Below, piece after piece: positions 1 through 8,647 of a stretch of DNA of 53,907 nt. The stretch's first letter is position 1, and each line of letters starts with the position of its first letter. This DNA is from Lewinella cohaerens DSM 23179 (GTDB lineage Bacteria; Bacteroidota; Bacteroidia; Chitinophagales; Saprospiraceae): positions 20,121 through 74,027 of the forward strand of contig NZ_KB903542.1 in the NCBI RefSeq assembly GCF_000379805.1. Direction: 5' to 3'. The position numbers and the translations under genes were made by a program. Below the pieces are notes generated by a model that made no database searches, was not told the origin of the DNA, and saw only the letters and a program-made list of their open reading frames with translations.

Positions 1-111
1 GTGGTGAGTTGCGGGCAGAGGGGGCGGATTATTAAGCGTGTGTTCGCTAGGCGTAAAAACCAAAAGCTAAACCTTACAAAATACCCACATTTAAGCAAAA
101 AATCACCAACA

Positions 112-804
112 ATGAAATCATCTCTCCAGCAGTTCCTTCACAAGGAACGCGCACTCTTGCTTTTAAGCCTACTCGCTTCGGGTCTGGTTTTTTTTCGAAT
201 CTTTTATTTACAAGAAGGAAATATTGAAGGCTATTCGAACTTGCGTACCTGGCCACGTTTGCGATTCCTCTTTCTCGGCTGGAACCTGATACTTGCATGG
301 GTTCCACTGGGGTTATTGTACCTTCTTCCGTACATGCCCCGTAAACGATGGATACAAGGAGCCATTCTAACCGCATGGTTATTGTTCTTTCCTAATGCCC
401 CCTACCTCATGACAGATTTGATTCACCTAAGAGTTCGGCCGGGTATCCCTTTGTGGTTTGATGCCTTGTTGCTTTTTACTTTTGCTTACTTGGGCTTGGC
501 TCTGGGGATTCGTACGCTGGAAGGGTTACGTAGCTATCTGCGCGAGCATTATTCCAGAACATGGGCTAACGGATTTACCCTCGCCACCTTGCTACTTAGC
601 GGTCTCGGAATCTACTTGGGGCGCGTACTACGCTGGAATAGTTGGGACGCCCTGCTACATCCACAAGGGCCCATATTGGACACACTTGCATTGGTTCACT
701 CTCCCCTACAAAATGGAGAAGCCTGGTTAATGATTCTCTTATTCACACTGGTCTTTAGTACTATTTACTGGAGTCAGCGTAAGCAATTTCGCAATACGCT
801 CTAA
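112..804 (+). CDS. DUF1361 family membrane protein
   Basis: A multi-pass inner-membrane protein of about 230 residues with the DUF1361 hallmarks: the FLFLGWNLILAWVPL segment, then the FFPNAPYLMTDLIHL block and the later WNSWD segment. Several hydrophobic helices cover most of the length. The reading frame is open upstream to the window edge, but the ATG at 112 is preferred because the upstream stretch is basic and hydrophilic and unlike the family, while MKSSLQQF leads straight into the first helix. No biochemical function is established for DUF1361. It converges on the acyl-CoA dehydrogenase and is closed by a strong terminator 7 bases after its stop, so it is probably transcribed independently of the genes that follow. 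Confidence 0.85.
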   Translation: MKSSLQQFLHKERALLLLSLLASGLVFFRIFYLQEGNIEGYSNLRTWPRLRFLFLGWNLILAWVPLGLLYLLPYMPRKRWIQGAILTAWLLFFPNAPYLMTDLIHLRVRPGIPLWFDALLLFTFAYLGLALGIRTLEGLRSYLREHYSRTWANGFTLATLLLSGLGIYLGRVLRWNSWDALLHPQGPILDTLALVHSPLQNGEAWLMILLFTLVFSTIYWSQRKQFRNTL

Positions 805-810
805 ATAAAA

Positions 811-840
811 AGCCCCGAACACAATGTCGGGGCTTTCTTT
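811..840 (+). terminator. Rho-independent terminator after the DUF1361 gene
   Basis: Perfect 8-bp stem AGCCCCGA / TCGGGGCT with an 8-base loop, followed by a T-rich run (TTCTTTGT). It starts 7 bases after the stop codon at 804. Confidence 0.85.
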
Positions 841-988
841 GTATTGCGCACAAAAAAATGACAATTTTTCTAAGTTTTCCAAATATTTAAAACACTTAAA
901 ATGAAGCGTTTATTTAACTATTGTGAAAAACAACCACGTAGTAGACGCGAAGCGAAATCGTATTTCATTTTCGTGCTGTTCCTTAAAG
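841..988. repeat. Dispersed palindromic repeat, family B, copy B1
   Basis: Begins GTATTGCGCA and ends GTGCTGTTCCTTAAAG, like the copies at 36622 and 38273. It keeps the inner stem (GTTTTCCAAATA against AACTATTGTGAAAAAC) and the right outer arm, but has lost most of the left outer arm. Unlike B2 to B4 it lies between two convergent genes, so it cannot be the leader of a gene seen here. It fills the 174 bases between the DUF1361 terminator and the acyl-CoA dehydrogenase stop. Confidence 0.6.
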
Positions 989-1014
989 CGACTATTTGAC
1001 CTAAAGTCTATTTC

Positions 1015-2817
1015 TTAAAAAGCATACTGATTAGCCGTTATCAAAGCCTCAGCAACTTTGCGACGCTCTTTCATCACATTCACTGGAGGATACTTGGTAA
1101 AGCGCTTAATTCCCATCAGGAAAGTGCGGAGTAAATCGCCTTCTGCGAAAGAAGCTACCGCGTCAGATGCTTCTTTATTGATCCGAGCTGTAGCATCGTG
1201 CATCAACACTTTCAAGATCGCGTCGTACACTTCCTGAGCTTGTGGCTTATCGTCCATGGTGGCCAGTTTTTGTACACGTAGCAGGGTGCTTTCTGTCTGA
1301 AAAACATCTATTAGAATGTTGGCCAGGTTCATTACAATTTCCTGCTCCGCCTTCAGATTCAGTTTGCCTTCCATCTGCATTTTACCGGCGGCTCCAGCTA
1401 CCATCAAAAGGATCTTTTTGAACTCTGAAACTGCTTTTACTTCTTGCCCATAAGGCCCTTCTGGCTGCTCCATTGAAGGCATGCTCGCCAGTTCTTTCTG
1501 CACTGCCCAAGCTGGGCCTACCATATCAAATGAACCAGCCATTCCCCGGCGGAAAAACATATCCACAGAGAGCAAGCGGTTAATTTCATTGGTACCTTCG
1601 TAGATCCGGTTGATCCGGCTATCGCGGTAAGCACGGGCTGCGGTGCCTTCCTCAGAGTAGCCCATTCCGCCGTGAATCTGTAGATTTTCATCTACAACAT
1701 AATCCAGGGCCTCAGAGCCAATCACTTTAAGTAAAGCACACTCGATGGCATACTCTTCAGCAGCCTGCAATTTGGCTTCACCAAAACCGACGCCTTCTTT
1801 CTTAAGGTTTTCGTTCCAGTCTTGCATCAACTGGCTAGTGCGATACAACGAACTTTCACTCGCAAATACCCGAATAGCTTGCTCCCCTAACTTATATTTA
1901 ATAGCTCCAAAATTAGCGATAGGCTGCTTGAACTGGTGGCGTTCGTTAGCGTAGTTAACAGACCTTGTTATGCACTCTTTCGCACCACCATTACATAAAG
2001 CATTCAACTTGAAACGCCCAACATTCAGGGTGTTAAACGCAATAAGGTGGCCTTTACCAATCTCTCCCAAAACATTGTCTGCAGGGATTTTCGCGTCCTC
2101 GAAGAACACCTGCCGGGTAGATGACCCTTTGATCCCCAACTTAGCTTCTTCTGCTCCAAGAGACAGTCCTTCGGTATCACGAGGTACGATGAATCCGGTA
2201 AATTTGTCGCCGTCAATTTGTGCGAAAACAATAAACAGATCGGCAAAACCTGCATTTGAAATCCACATCTTCTGACCATTCAAAACGTAGTGCTTACCAT
2301 CTTCTGTCAGATCCGCACGCGTTTTAGCCGCAAGGGCATCGGAACCAGAACCTGGCTCGGTAAGACAGTAGGCCGCCTTTAGCTCTCCATTGATCAAGCG
2401 AGGTAGAAATGTCTCTTTCTGCTGATCTGTACCAAAATACAAAATCGGCAACATCCCAATTCCGGTATGCGCAGCATAAGAAACCGTAAACGCTCCAGAG
2501 GGCCCCATCGCATCACAAATGAGCGTATTCGTGTTGGTATCCAAAGCCATGCCTCCATATTCCTCAGGCATATGTGTACCCAACAAGCCTAATTCAGCTA
2601 TCGTGTCCAGAAAGGTTACCGCAATATTATCCTCTTGCTTTTCCAGTTTTTCAATATTTGGGAAAACATGGCCCTCAACAAAATCACGAACCATATCACG
2701 GATCATCCGCTGCTCTTCATTGAATTCTTCGGGAATGAAAATCTCTTCAGGGCGGGTATCTCTTACCAGGAATTCTCCACCACGAAGTGTTTTTTCGGAG
2801 GTTGCTACTTCAGCCAT
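1015..2817 (-). CDS. Acyl-CoA dehydrogenase (VLCAD-like, 600 aa)
   Basis: FAD-dependent dehydrogenase for the first step of fatty-acid beta-oxidation. All three standard domains are visible: N-terminal helical domain (about 30-150), the central beta domain with CLTEPGSGSDA and the KMWISNAGFAD substrate/FAD segment, and the C-terminal helical domain with QIHGGMGYSEE and RIYEGTNEINR, whose Glu is the expected catalytic base. At 600 residues it is about 200 longer than short-chain members and carries the extra C-terminal helical region of VLCAD/ACAD9-type enzymes, so long-chain substrates are likely (inference). Neighbours are not other beta-oxidation genes. A perfect -7 box lies about 80 bases upstream. 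Confidence 0.93.
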   Translation of the reverse strand: MAEVATSEKTLRGGEFLVRDTRPEEIFIPEEFNEEQRMIRDMVRDFVEGHVFPNIEKLEKQEDNIAVTFLDTIAELGLLGTHMPEEYGGMALDTNTNTLICDAMGPSGAFTVSYAAHTGIGMLPILYFGTDQQKETFLPRLINGELKAAYCLTEPGSGSDALAAKTRADLTEDGKHYVLNGQKMWISNAGFADLFIVFAQIDGDKFTGFIVPRDTEGLSLGAEEAKLGIKGSSTRQVFFEDAKIPADNVLGEIGKGHLIAFNTLNVGRFKLNALCNGGAKECITRSVNYANERHQFKQPIANFGAIKYKLGEQAIRVFASESSLYRTSQLMQDWNENLKKEGVGFGEAKLQAAEEYAIECALLKVIGSEALDYVVDENLQIHGGMGYSEEGTAARAYRDSRINRIYEGTNEINRLLSVDMFFRRGMAGSFDMVGPAWAVQKELASMPSMEQPEGPYGQEVKAVSEFKKILLMVAGAAGKMQMEGKLNLKAEQEIVMNLANILIDVFQTESTLLRVQKLATMDDKPQAQEVYDAILKVLMHDATARINKEASDAVASFAEGDLLRTFLMGIKRFTKYPPVNVMKERRKVAEALITANQYAF

Positions 2818-2896
2818 TGGTCAATTTTGTTTAGTCGTTTCAAGCAAAAAAAGAACATGAATTCTTGAAAAATCGCCTTCCAGCGAAAATTCGCTA

Positions 2897-2904
2897 CAAA
2901 TTTA
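2897..2904 (-). promoter_or_regulatory. Candidate -7 box for the acyl-CoA dehydrogenase
   Basis: Reads TAAATTTG on the minus strand, a perfect match to the Bacteroidota TAnnTTTG element, giving a leader of roughly 70 bases. A TTG lies 26 bases upstream, slightly further than the usual 17-23. Confidence 0.5.
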
Positions 2905-2957
2905 AGGCTTTCTGCTCATAATGTAAAGACCAATTCCTTTATTTTTGCGAAAATTCG

Positions 2958-3932
2958 CTAATTGACCGTGCGTGCTAATCTAAAGCCTGTCGTAAAATTA
3001 CCTTTGCCCGGTGATTTCTCTTGTCGAGAAGCACAGCGTACCTCTGGCTGAAGGTTTCTCCAGGAACCACCTCTCACAATCCGGTAACCTCCAATATCGG
3101 ACCCACGGGGGTCCTCTTTGGGCGAATCTTTGTAATACTCCCCATCATAAAAATCCCAGCACCATTCCCATACATTGCCACTCATATCATAGACGCCCAG
3201 CTCATTTGGCGAAAACTGCCCTATGGGTGCAGTATGGGCATAACCATCGTTTCGAGGAGTAGTCTTCCAACGAAAACCACATTTGGCATCACAAAAATTA
3301 GCGAATTCATCCAACAAGTGTTCTGAAGAGGTGCCCGCATAGCGTTCACTAGCACGAATAGTACGGCGGGTAGTTTTCTCCGAAGCATTGCTCCAACTGG
3401 CAGCATATTCCCACTCCGCTTCGCTAGGCAAGCGATAGCCATTAGCTTCCCAATCAGAATAAAAGACTTTCATGTCCGAACCGTCAAAGGCTTCTTCTAT
3501 CTCTACCCGGTACACTTTGCTATAACCTTGCTGCTCGCTCAACCAATTACAATAAGCTACAGCATCATACCAGCTAACATTAATGACCGGCATTTGATCC
3601 CTCCCCCAGCGTTCATCTCTGGGTAATTGACGGCCTGTAGCGGAACAAAAGTGATCGTACTCCGCAAATGTGAGTTCGTATTCGCCAATCTCAAAAGCAC
3701 TAATCGTTACCATATGAGCAGGCTTTTCATCAAGGCTTCCATCACCAAAATTGTCTCCCATCCGAAACGTCCCTCCTGGCACGCTAATCATCACCGGTAC
3801 AGGTAATACTCCTGTTTCAGCAGCTGCATTAAGGTTTGTAGTTGTGGCCTCAAAAGCAGGACTTAAGGAAAGAAAACTTAATCCCAGAATCGTAAGCACG
3901 AAAAGGAAGGTGTAATTGAGAAGGGTATTCAT
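2958..3932 (-). CDS. SUMF1/formylglycine-generating-enzyme-fold protein, exported
   Basis: 324 residues: an N-terminal hydrophobic export signal (about 1-28), then a full FGE-sulfatase fold starting at SVPGGTFRMGDNFGDG and continuing through INVSWYDAVAYCNWLSEQ, YRLPSEAEWEYAA, YDMSGNVWEWCWDFY and the closing RIVRGGSWRN and GFRLAR. The fold is unmistakable. The paired redox cysteines of true formylglycine-generating enzymes, which follow the GGS motif, are not both present: only a single Cys (EVRCASR) is seen there. Sulfatase activation is therefore doubtful, and a binding or structural role like other SUMF1-fold proteins of Bacteroidota (GldJ/GldK relatives) is an alternative. It is divergent from the P450 gene with only 47 bases between. 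Confidence 0.88.
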   Translation of the reverse strand: MNTLLNYTFLFVLTILGLSFLSLSPAFEATTTNLNAAAETGVLPVPVMISVPGGTFRMGDNFGDGSLDEKPAHMVTISAFEIGEYELTFAEYDHFCSATGRQLPRDERWGRDQMPVINVSWYDAVAYCNWLSEQQGYSKVYRVEIEEAFDGSDMKVFYSDWEANGYRLPSEAEWEYAASWSNASEKTTRRTIRASERYAGTSSEHLLDEFANFCDAKCGFRWKTTPRNDGYAHTAPIGQFSPNELGVYDMSGNVWEWCWDFYDGEYYKDSPKEDPRGSDIGGYRIVRGGSWRNLQPEVRCASRQEKSPGKGNFTTGFRLARTVN

Positions 3933-3979
3933 ACCAGCGTTTTTTTTTGTTTGGAAGATAAGGTATTTTTACTATCAAA

Positions 3980-5317
3980 ATGGCTGACATCCCTGTTATC
4001 CCCCGTTCTGTGTCCCTGCCTACTACACTCAGTTTCGCGCACGACCCTATTGCTGGCCTACAGGCATATACCGAACGCTACGGAAATACCTTCTACCTCT
4101 ATATTGGGGGTATTTCCAAGTCTTTAGTCACCATTGACCCCGAGGTAGCCCAGCATGTACTCCAAAAACAACACCGCCGCTACGAAAAATCTCCTATCCA
4201 AACGGATGTACTCTCAAAATATATAGGTCGTGGTTTATTGACCAATACCGGCAGTTCCTGGCTACGGCAACGGCGCCTGATTCAACCTGGTTTTCACCGT
4301 GATCGCTTGGCTACACTGACCAACATCATGCAAGGTGTGATTGACCAGGAGCTAGACCTACTCTGCCAACGGAATAAGGAGAGCGGTATGGATATTTACG
4401 AAGAAATGCTCCGTATCACTTTTCGTATTGTAGGACGAGCAATCTTTAGCGAAGATGTGGTGGAAGAAGAATTGAACCAATTAGGGGCTAAAATTACCCA
4501 AATACAGGAATACGTGATCAAAGAGGTACGCCTCCCCTTCCTACGCTGGTGGTACATCTTGACAGGTAAGCGAGAACGCAACCTGAGTCTTTCCCGCGAT
4601 ATTCTCGATATGCAGCGGCAGTTTATCCGACGCAGAGAAGAAAATGGTGCCACCCGGGATGACCTGCTCCAGATGCTATTGGACTCACGCTATGAAGATA
4701 CTGGCCTCCCCATGGAGGAACAACAACTGGTAGAGGAAACCGGAATCCTCTTTGTCGCTGGGCATGAAACCTCCGCTAATGCCTTGGCATGGACGCTGTA
4801 TCTGCTAGCCAAGCATCCAGAAATACAAGAACAATTGAGAAATGAATTAGAAGAAATTGCCCCAGGTCGGCCTCCTGGATTTACAGAGCTTCGATCCCTG
4901 CCCATCTTGACGAATGTCATTAAGGAATCGATGCGGCTTTATCCTCCGGCTTGGATTACCGACCGAATAGCGCTAGAAGACGACGAAATAGGAGGCGTAA
5001 AAATTCCTAAAGGCACCATTGTTATCCCCTTTATTTATGGAATTCATCACGCAACTCAATATTGGGATGACCCCGAAGAATTTCGCCCAGATCGCTTTCT
5101 GAACCACCAGGCCCCTTTCACTTACTTCCCTTTTGGGGGAGGCCCTCGTCTTTGTATCGGTAATAATTTCGCGATGATGGAAATGCAACTCGTTATAGCT
5201 GCCTGGCTCCGGCGATTTTCGTTCCAACTTATTCCTGACCAAGGGATTAAGGCCAAAGCATTGATCACTTTACGACCGGCGAACGGCATACAGATGTATC
5301 TACAAGAGAATAAATAA
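3980..5317 (+). CDS. Cytochrome P450 monooxygenase
   Basis: Complete 445-residue P450. The I-helix oxygen-activation motif AGHET is at residues 260-264, the K-helix ExxR is KESMRLYP, and the heme loop FPFGGGPRLCIG (383-394) carries the thiolate ligand Cys392. No N-terminal membrane anchor is visible, so it is a soluble bacterial enzyme. Sequence style (PFTYFPFGGGPRLCIGNNFAMMEMQ spread over the C-terminus) resembles CYP102/CYP4-like fatty-acid hydroxylases, but the substrate cannot be assigned. No ferredoxin or reductase partner lies nearby. It is transcribed away from the SUMF1-fold gene and is followed by an AT-rich hairpin that probably ends its transcript. Confidence 0.95.
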   Translation: MADIPVIPRSVSLPTTLSFAHDPIAGLQAYTERYGNTFYLYIGGISKSLVTIDPEVAQHVLQKQHRRYEKSPIQTDVLSKYIGRGLLTNTGSSWLRQRRLIQPGFHRDRLATLTNIMQGVIDQELDLLCQRNKESGMDIYEEMLRITFRIVGRAIFSEDVVEEELNQLGAKITQIQEYVIKEVRLPFLRWWYILTGKRERNLSLSRDILDMQRQFIRRREENGATRDDLLQMLLDSRYEDTGLPMEEQQLVEETGILFVAGHETSANALAWTLYLLAKHPEIQEQLRNELEEIAPGRPPGFTELRSLPILTNVIKESMRLYPPAWITDRIALEDDEIGGVKIPKGTIVIPFIYGIHHATQYWDDPEEFRPDRFLNHQAPFTYFPFGGGPRLCIGNNFAMMEMQLVIAAWLRRFSFQLIPDQGIKAKALITLRPANGIQMYLQENK

Positions 5318-5369
5318 TTTACAATGTGTTAACGCTCAACGATGTAAAAATTTCCTACTGTTTCATTTG

Positions 5370-5391
5370 AAAAATATTCGCTAATATTTTT
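5370..5391 (+). terminator. AT-rich hairpin after the P450 gene
   Basis: Perfect 9-bp stem AAAAATATT / AATATTTTT with loop CGCT, 52 bases after the P450 stop. The 3' arm itself ends in five T, so it could act as a weak intrinsic terminator. Confidence 0.45.
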
Positions 5392-5505
5392 GGGATTCTC
5401 CTTAAAACATCTTTTTTTTGTTGCGGTTCCGAGAAATCACGGAATCCATTAACACGAAGAATTTTATTCAAAGATAGTTTTCATTTGGTTTTTTGGGGTT
5501 ATTAG

Positions 5506-5537
5506 GAGGCAATCGGAACGGTTGCCTCATTTTTTTT
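5506..5537 (+). terminator. Rho-independent terminator before rsgA
   Basis: Stem GAGGCAATCG / CGGTTGCCTC (10 bp with one G-T pair), loop GAA, then A and eight T. It ends a plus-strand transcript that starts upstream: either P450 read-through or an unrecognised small RNA from 5392-5505. I see no known RNA family there. It also shows that rsgA translation must begin downstream of it. Confidence 0.8.
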
Positions 5538-5591
5538 GTTATACCTTTATATTTAGTATCTCTACACAGAACTTTTCTTATCTCCGATAAT

Positions 5592-6542
5592 TTGCAAGAC
5601 GGTATAATTACAAAATCAACAGGAAGCTGGTACAATGTTCGTCTGGAAGACGGCCAAATCATCCCCTGCCGTATTGGTGGTAAATTCCGCAAAGACGACA
5701 AACGACTTACGAATCCCATAGCCGTTGGAGACAAAGTCAAAGTAGAGACCGACGTGGATGAAGAAGGAGCCGGTGCTATTCGAAAGATCATGCCGCGCGA
5801 TAATTATGTCGTACGTCAATCTCCTCGCAAGAAGCACTCCCTCCATCTCATTGCCAGTAATATTGACCAAGCCATCATTGTTACGACCATTGCTCAACCA
5901 AAGCTTAAGCAAGGGTTTATTGATCGCTTTCTGCTAATGACGGAACCTTTCAACATTGACACCGTCATTGCTTTCAACAAAGTGGATGTTTATAAAGAAG
6001 AAGATATCGACACGCTTGCCTACCTCCAAGGCGTTTACGAAGATATCGGTTACAAAACCTTGATCCTTTCGGCAACCAAAGGGCATGGCTTAGACGATTT
6101 AAAGGTCCTCTTAAAAGACAAAACGACCCTCATTGGTGGTCAGTCTGGCGTTGGGAAATCCACCCTAATCAATGCCATAGCAGCTGATTTGGATTTACGC
6201 ACTGGTGATATCAGTGATTACAGTGGTAAAGGCCAGCATACAACGACCTTTGCAGAAATGTTTGAGCTGCCTTTCGGGGGCTTACTGATCGATACGCCGG
6301 GGATAAAAAACCTTTCTTTTAATTATCTCGAATTAGCTGATGTAGCCCACAATTTCAGGGAATTCTTTGCTGCATCTAGTGACTGTCGCTTCGGCGGAAG
6401 TTGCCTGCACCGCAACGAACCCGGCTGCGCTGTAAAAGCCGCTATTGAAGAAGGAGAAATTAGCGAATTGCGCTACTTCAACTACCTGGCTTTGCTCGAC
6501 GAAGTGGATGAGCAGAATTATTGGGAAAGGAGGAATGTGTAG
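5592..6542 (+). CDS. rsgA: Ribosome small subunit-dependent GTPase RsgA
   Basis: Circularly permuted GTPase that helps mature the 30S subunit. Order of motifs is diagnostic: N-terminal OB fold (TKSTGSWYNVRLEDG), then G4 FNKVD, then the P-loop GGQSGVGKST, then G3 DTPGI, and finally the zinc knuckle with Cys-x(5)-Cys-x-His-x(5)-Cys (DCRFGGSCLHRNEPGC). I place the start at the TTG codon 5592 (MQDGIITKSTG). There is no ATG before the OB fold, the protein then has the usual length (316 aa), and a strong terminator lies just upstream at 5506-5537. It converges on the beta-barrel gene with 20 bases between the stops. Confidence 0.93.
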   Translation: MQDGIITKSTGSWYNVRLEDGQIIPCRIGGKFRKDDKRLTNPIAVGDKVKVETDVDEEGAGAIRKIMPRDNYVVRQSPRKKHSLHLIASNIDQAIIVTTIAQPKLKQGFIDRFLLMTEPFNIDTVIAFNKVDVYKEEDIDTLAYLQGVYEDIGYKTLILSATKGHGLDDLKVLLKDKTTLIGGQSGVGKSTLINAIAADLDLRTGDISDYSGKGQHTTTFAEMFELPFGGLLIDTPGIKNLSFNYLELADVAHNFREFFAASSDCRFGGSCLHRNEPGCAVKAAIEEGEISELRYFNYLALLDEVDEQNYWERRNV

Positions 6543-6562
6543 GGGGGGTAAAACAGACTTCT

Positions 6563-7366
6563 TTAGCGAAAACAGTAGGCTACTCCTATGCCTAGGTTGA
6601 AAAACATCATTTTTTTCTGTAGTGTCCCTCTGAAAACCTCTTGTTCCCCGGTCAGTAAATAATCTCCACTGAGCGTAACTTTTCTAGAAAAGGAAGTGTG
6701 AATGCCAGCAACCAAAGCGAAATTAGATTGCGGGAAATCATAGGTATAATCCAAACCAAATTCTGGCGAAACGATCAACTGATCATCTGGGTTACTTTTC
6801 ATATCGGCATCGAAAACTCTAGCTTGCATACCTATTCCGGTACCGGTACTCACTCCAAAACCAACGCCGATAAAAACAGGCATAAAAAAAGAAAAACGCG
6901 TATTAGCCTTAACAGAAACACTGCTTCTTGAGGTGATAGGTAGTTGGTACTTTAGCCCCATCACCACTGCGGCATAAGCAAGATCAAAAAAGGTAGCCTC
7001 CTGATTATATGGCCGGGTAAGCCCAACGTTTAAGAACTCTTCACTAGCAGTCACTCGCAAATGATAAGAATCGAGTCCAGCCTCTAGCCCCAGACTCCAT
7101 GCGAGGCGAGGGTAAAATGATTGAGTATAATTTGCTCGTAACGCAAACAAATAAGCCCCATCTGATACTACATCCGCCTTATTCGACTGTAGTGTCGAAT
7201 AGTTTCGGTCAAATTCTAATGCAGATGACCTCCCGCTGATGATCGTCAACCTAACTTCTGATATAGCTGTGCTCGTTTTGTTGGTTTGAGCCTGCAAAGC
7301 TTGACTTGTCAGAAAAATAAATACAGATAAATAGGTAATTTTGAATGTTAATCTCCTTGAGTTCAT
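6563..7366 (-). CDS. Outer-membrane beta-barrel protein, unassigned
   Basis: 267 residues with a clear signal peptide (hydrophobic stretch ending SQALQAQ, about 1-26). The mature part alternates short amphipathic strands such as SLGLEAGLDSYHLRV, RFSFFMPVFIGVGFG and SNFALVAGIHTSF and ends in an aromatic strand with Phe near the C-terminus (GVAYCFR), as in porin-like barrels of 8-10 strands. I recognise no specific family. It lies downstream of galE on the same strand with 138 bases between and no terminator seen, so read-through is possible. Function unknown. Confidence 0.75.
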   Translation of the reverse strand: MNSRRLTFKITYLSVFIFLTSQALQAQTNKTSTAISEVRLTIISGRSSALEFDRNYSTLQSNKADVVSDGAYLFALRANYTQSFYPRLAWSLGLEAGLDSYHLRVTASEEFLNVGLTRPYNQEATFFDLAYAAVVMGLKYQLPITSRSSVSVKANTRFSFFMPVFIGVGFGVSTGTGIGMQARVFDADMKSNPDDQLIVSPEFGLDYTYDFPQSNFALVAGIHTSFSRKVTLSGDYLLTGEQEVFRGTLQKKMMFFNLGIGVAYCFR

Positions 7367-7504
7367 TGTACCCGCGTTTTAGCTTTAGACTTGTTCTGCC
7401 GGGGCAGTTTGGTAGGCAAATCCAATGTACCAAGAAAAGAAAACGCCTAGAATCCGTAGTTCTCTACTTTAATAAAAAATTAACAATCAAACTTCAAATC
7501 TACA

Positions 7505-8521
7505 CTACCGTTTCTGCTCCCAAGCCCACGCCGTCTTCATTATATCTTTGATATTATACTTGGGTTGCCAACCTAGCTCCCGGCCAGCTTTATCTGCATT
7601 CGCATAAATAGCAACTACATCTCCTGCGCGGCGATCGCCGATGCGATAGTTGAGCCTTACACCCGTCACCTCCTCAAAAGCATGAATCGCTTCTAGTACA
7701 CTTACGCCCGTTCCGATGCCAAGATTAAAAAGCTCACAGTTGCTCGCTTGGCGGTTTTCGCGAAGGTAATCCAAGGCCAGGGTATGCGCATGAGCAAGGT
7801 CTACAACATGAATATAATCGCGGACACAGCTGCCATCACTGGTGTTGTAATCATTCCCAAAGACCATCATTTCCTTACGTTTCCCTATCGCTGTCTCCGT
7901 AATCACTGGTGCCAGGTTAGAGGCAGGATTCGAAGGAGCCTCCCCTATCAGGCAACTGGGATGTGCTCCGGCAGGATTGAAATAACGCAACAATACCCCT
8001 TGAAAATCGGGGCTGATCTTACAAACATCGAAAAGGATGTCTTCGCACATTTGTTTAGTACGACCATACGGTGACTCCGCACTTTGGCGAGGTGTTTTTT
8101 CCGTCACCGGTAGTTCGTCTGTATTACCGTAAACCGAGCAGGAAGAAGAAAAAATCAAATGCTGACACCCCGTCTCCTGCATTCCTTCAATGACATTAAG
8201 TAAGCTATTGAGGTTGTTTTGGTAATAGCGAATTGGCTGATCAACAGACTCTCCTACATGCTTTAGTGCTGCAAAATGGATGACGCCAGTAAAGGCTTCT
8301 TCCTGAAATAAGCGTATTGTAGCTTCTCGCTCGGCCAGGTCAACTACATGGTTTTTTACGTTCACTCCCGTGATTTCCGCAATACCCTTCAGGACAGATT
8401 CATCAGCATTGCTAAGGTTGTCTACAGCAACTACCTCATAACCGTTTTCAATCAAATCCACGATAGTATGACTACCTATATAACCACATCCTCCGGTTAC
8501 TAAAATCCTCCCTTTGCTCAT
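7505..8521 (-). CDS. galE: UDP-glucose 4-epimerase
   Basis: 338 residues, the normal length for GalE. It interconverts UDP-glucose and UDP-galactose for the Leloir pathway and surface polysaccharides. Visible features are the N-terminal NAD-binding TGGCGYIGSHT, the catalytic Ser-Cys-Ser (IFSSSCSVYG) and the Tyr-x3-Lys pair in SPYGRTK, plus the C-terminal substrate domain with NPAGAHPSCLIGE and GDRRAGDVVAIYAN, the last two typical of true GalE rather than other SDR epimerases. No other sugar-nucleotide genes are adjacent. Confidence 0.95.
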   Translation of the reverse strand: MSKGRILVTGGCGYIGSHTIVDLIENGYEVVAVDNLSNADESVLKGIAEITGVNVKNHVVDLAEREATIRLFQEEAFTGVIHFAALKHVGESVDQPIRYYQNNLNSLLNVIEGMQETGCQHLIFSSSCSVYGNTDELPVTEKTPRQSAESPYGRTKQMCEDILFDVCKISPDFQGVLLRYFNPAGAHPSCLIGEAPSNPASNLAPVITETAIGKRKEMMVFGNDYNTSDGSCVRDYIHVVDLAHAHTLALDYLRENRQASNCELFNLGIGTGVSVLEAIHAFEEVTGVRLNYRIGDRRAGDVVAIYANADKAGRELGWQPKYNIKDIMKTAWAWEQKR

Positions 8522-8579
8522 CTGCTATTGTCTTTTTCGAAAAAAAATAACTTGATATAAAATGCCGAATACCTCTTAA

Positions 8580-8619
8580 GAAAATCCCGAATACCAGCCA
8601 TTAAGCTAATATTCGGGAT
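8580..8619 (-). terminator. Hairpin terminator between the exonuclease-like gene and galE
   Basis: Perfect 10-bp stem ATCCCGAATA / TATTCGGGAT with a 16-base loop, followed on the minus strand by TTTTC. It lies 29 bases after the stop of the upstream gene, so galE needs its own promoter. Confidence 0.7.
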
Positions 8620-8647
8620 GTATTGAAAAAGGTTCAAAATAATAAGA

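Noticed and set aside
5493-5591. N-terminal extension of rsgA from an upstream TTG
   Set aside because: It runs through the terminator at 5506-5537 and adds sequence absent from the RsgA family.
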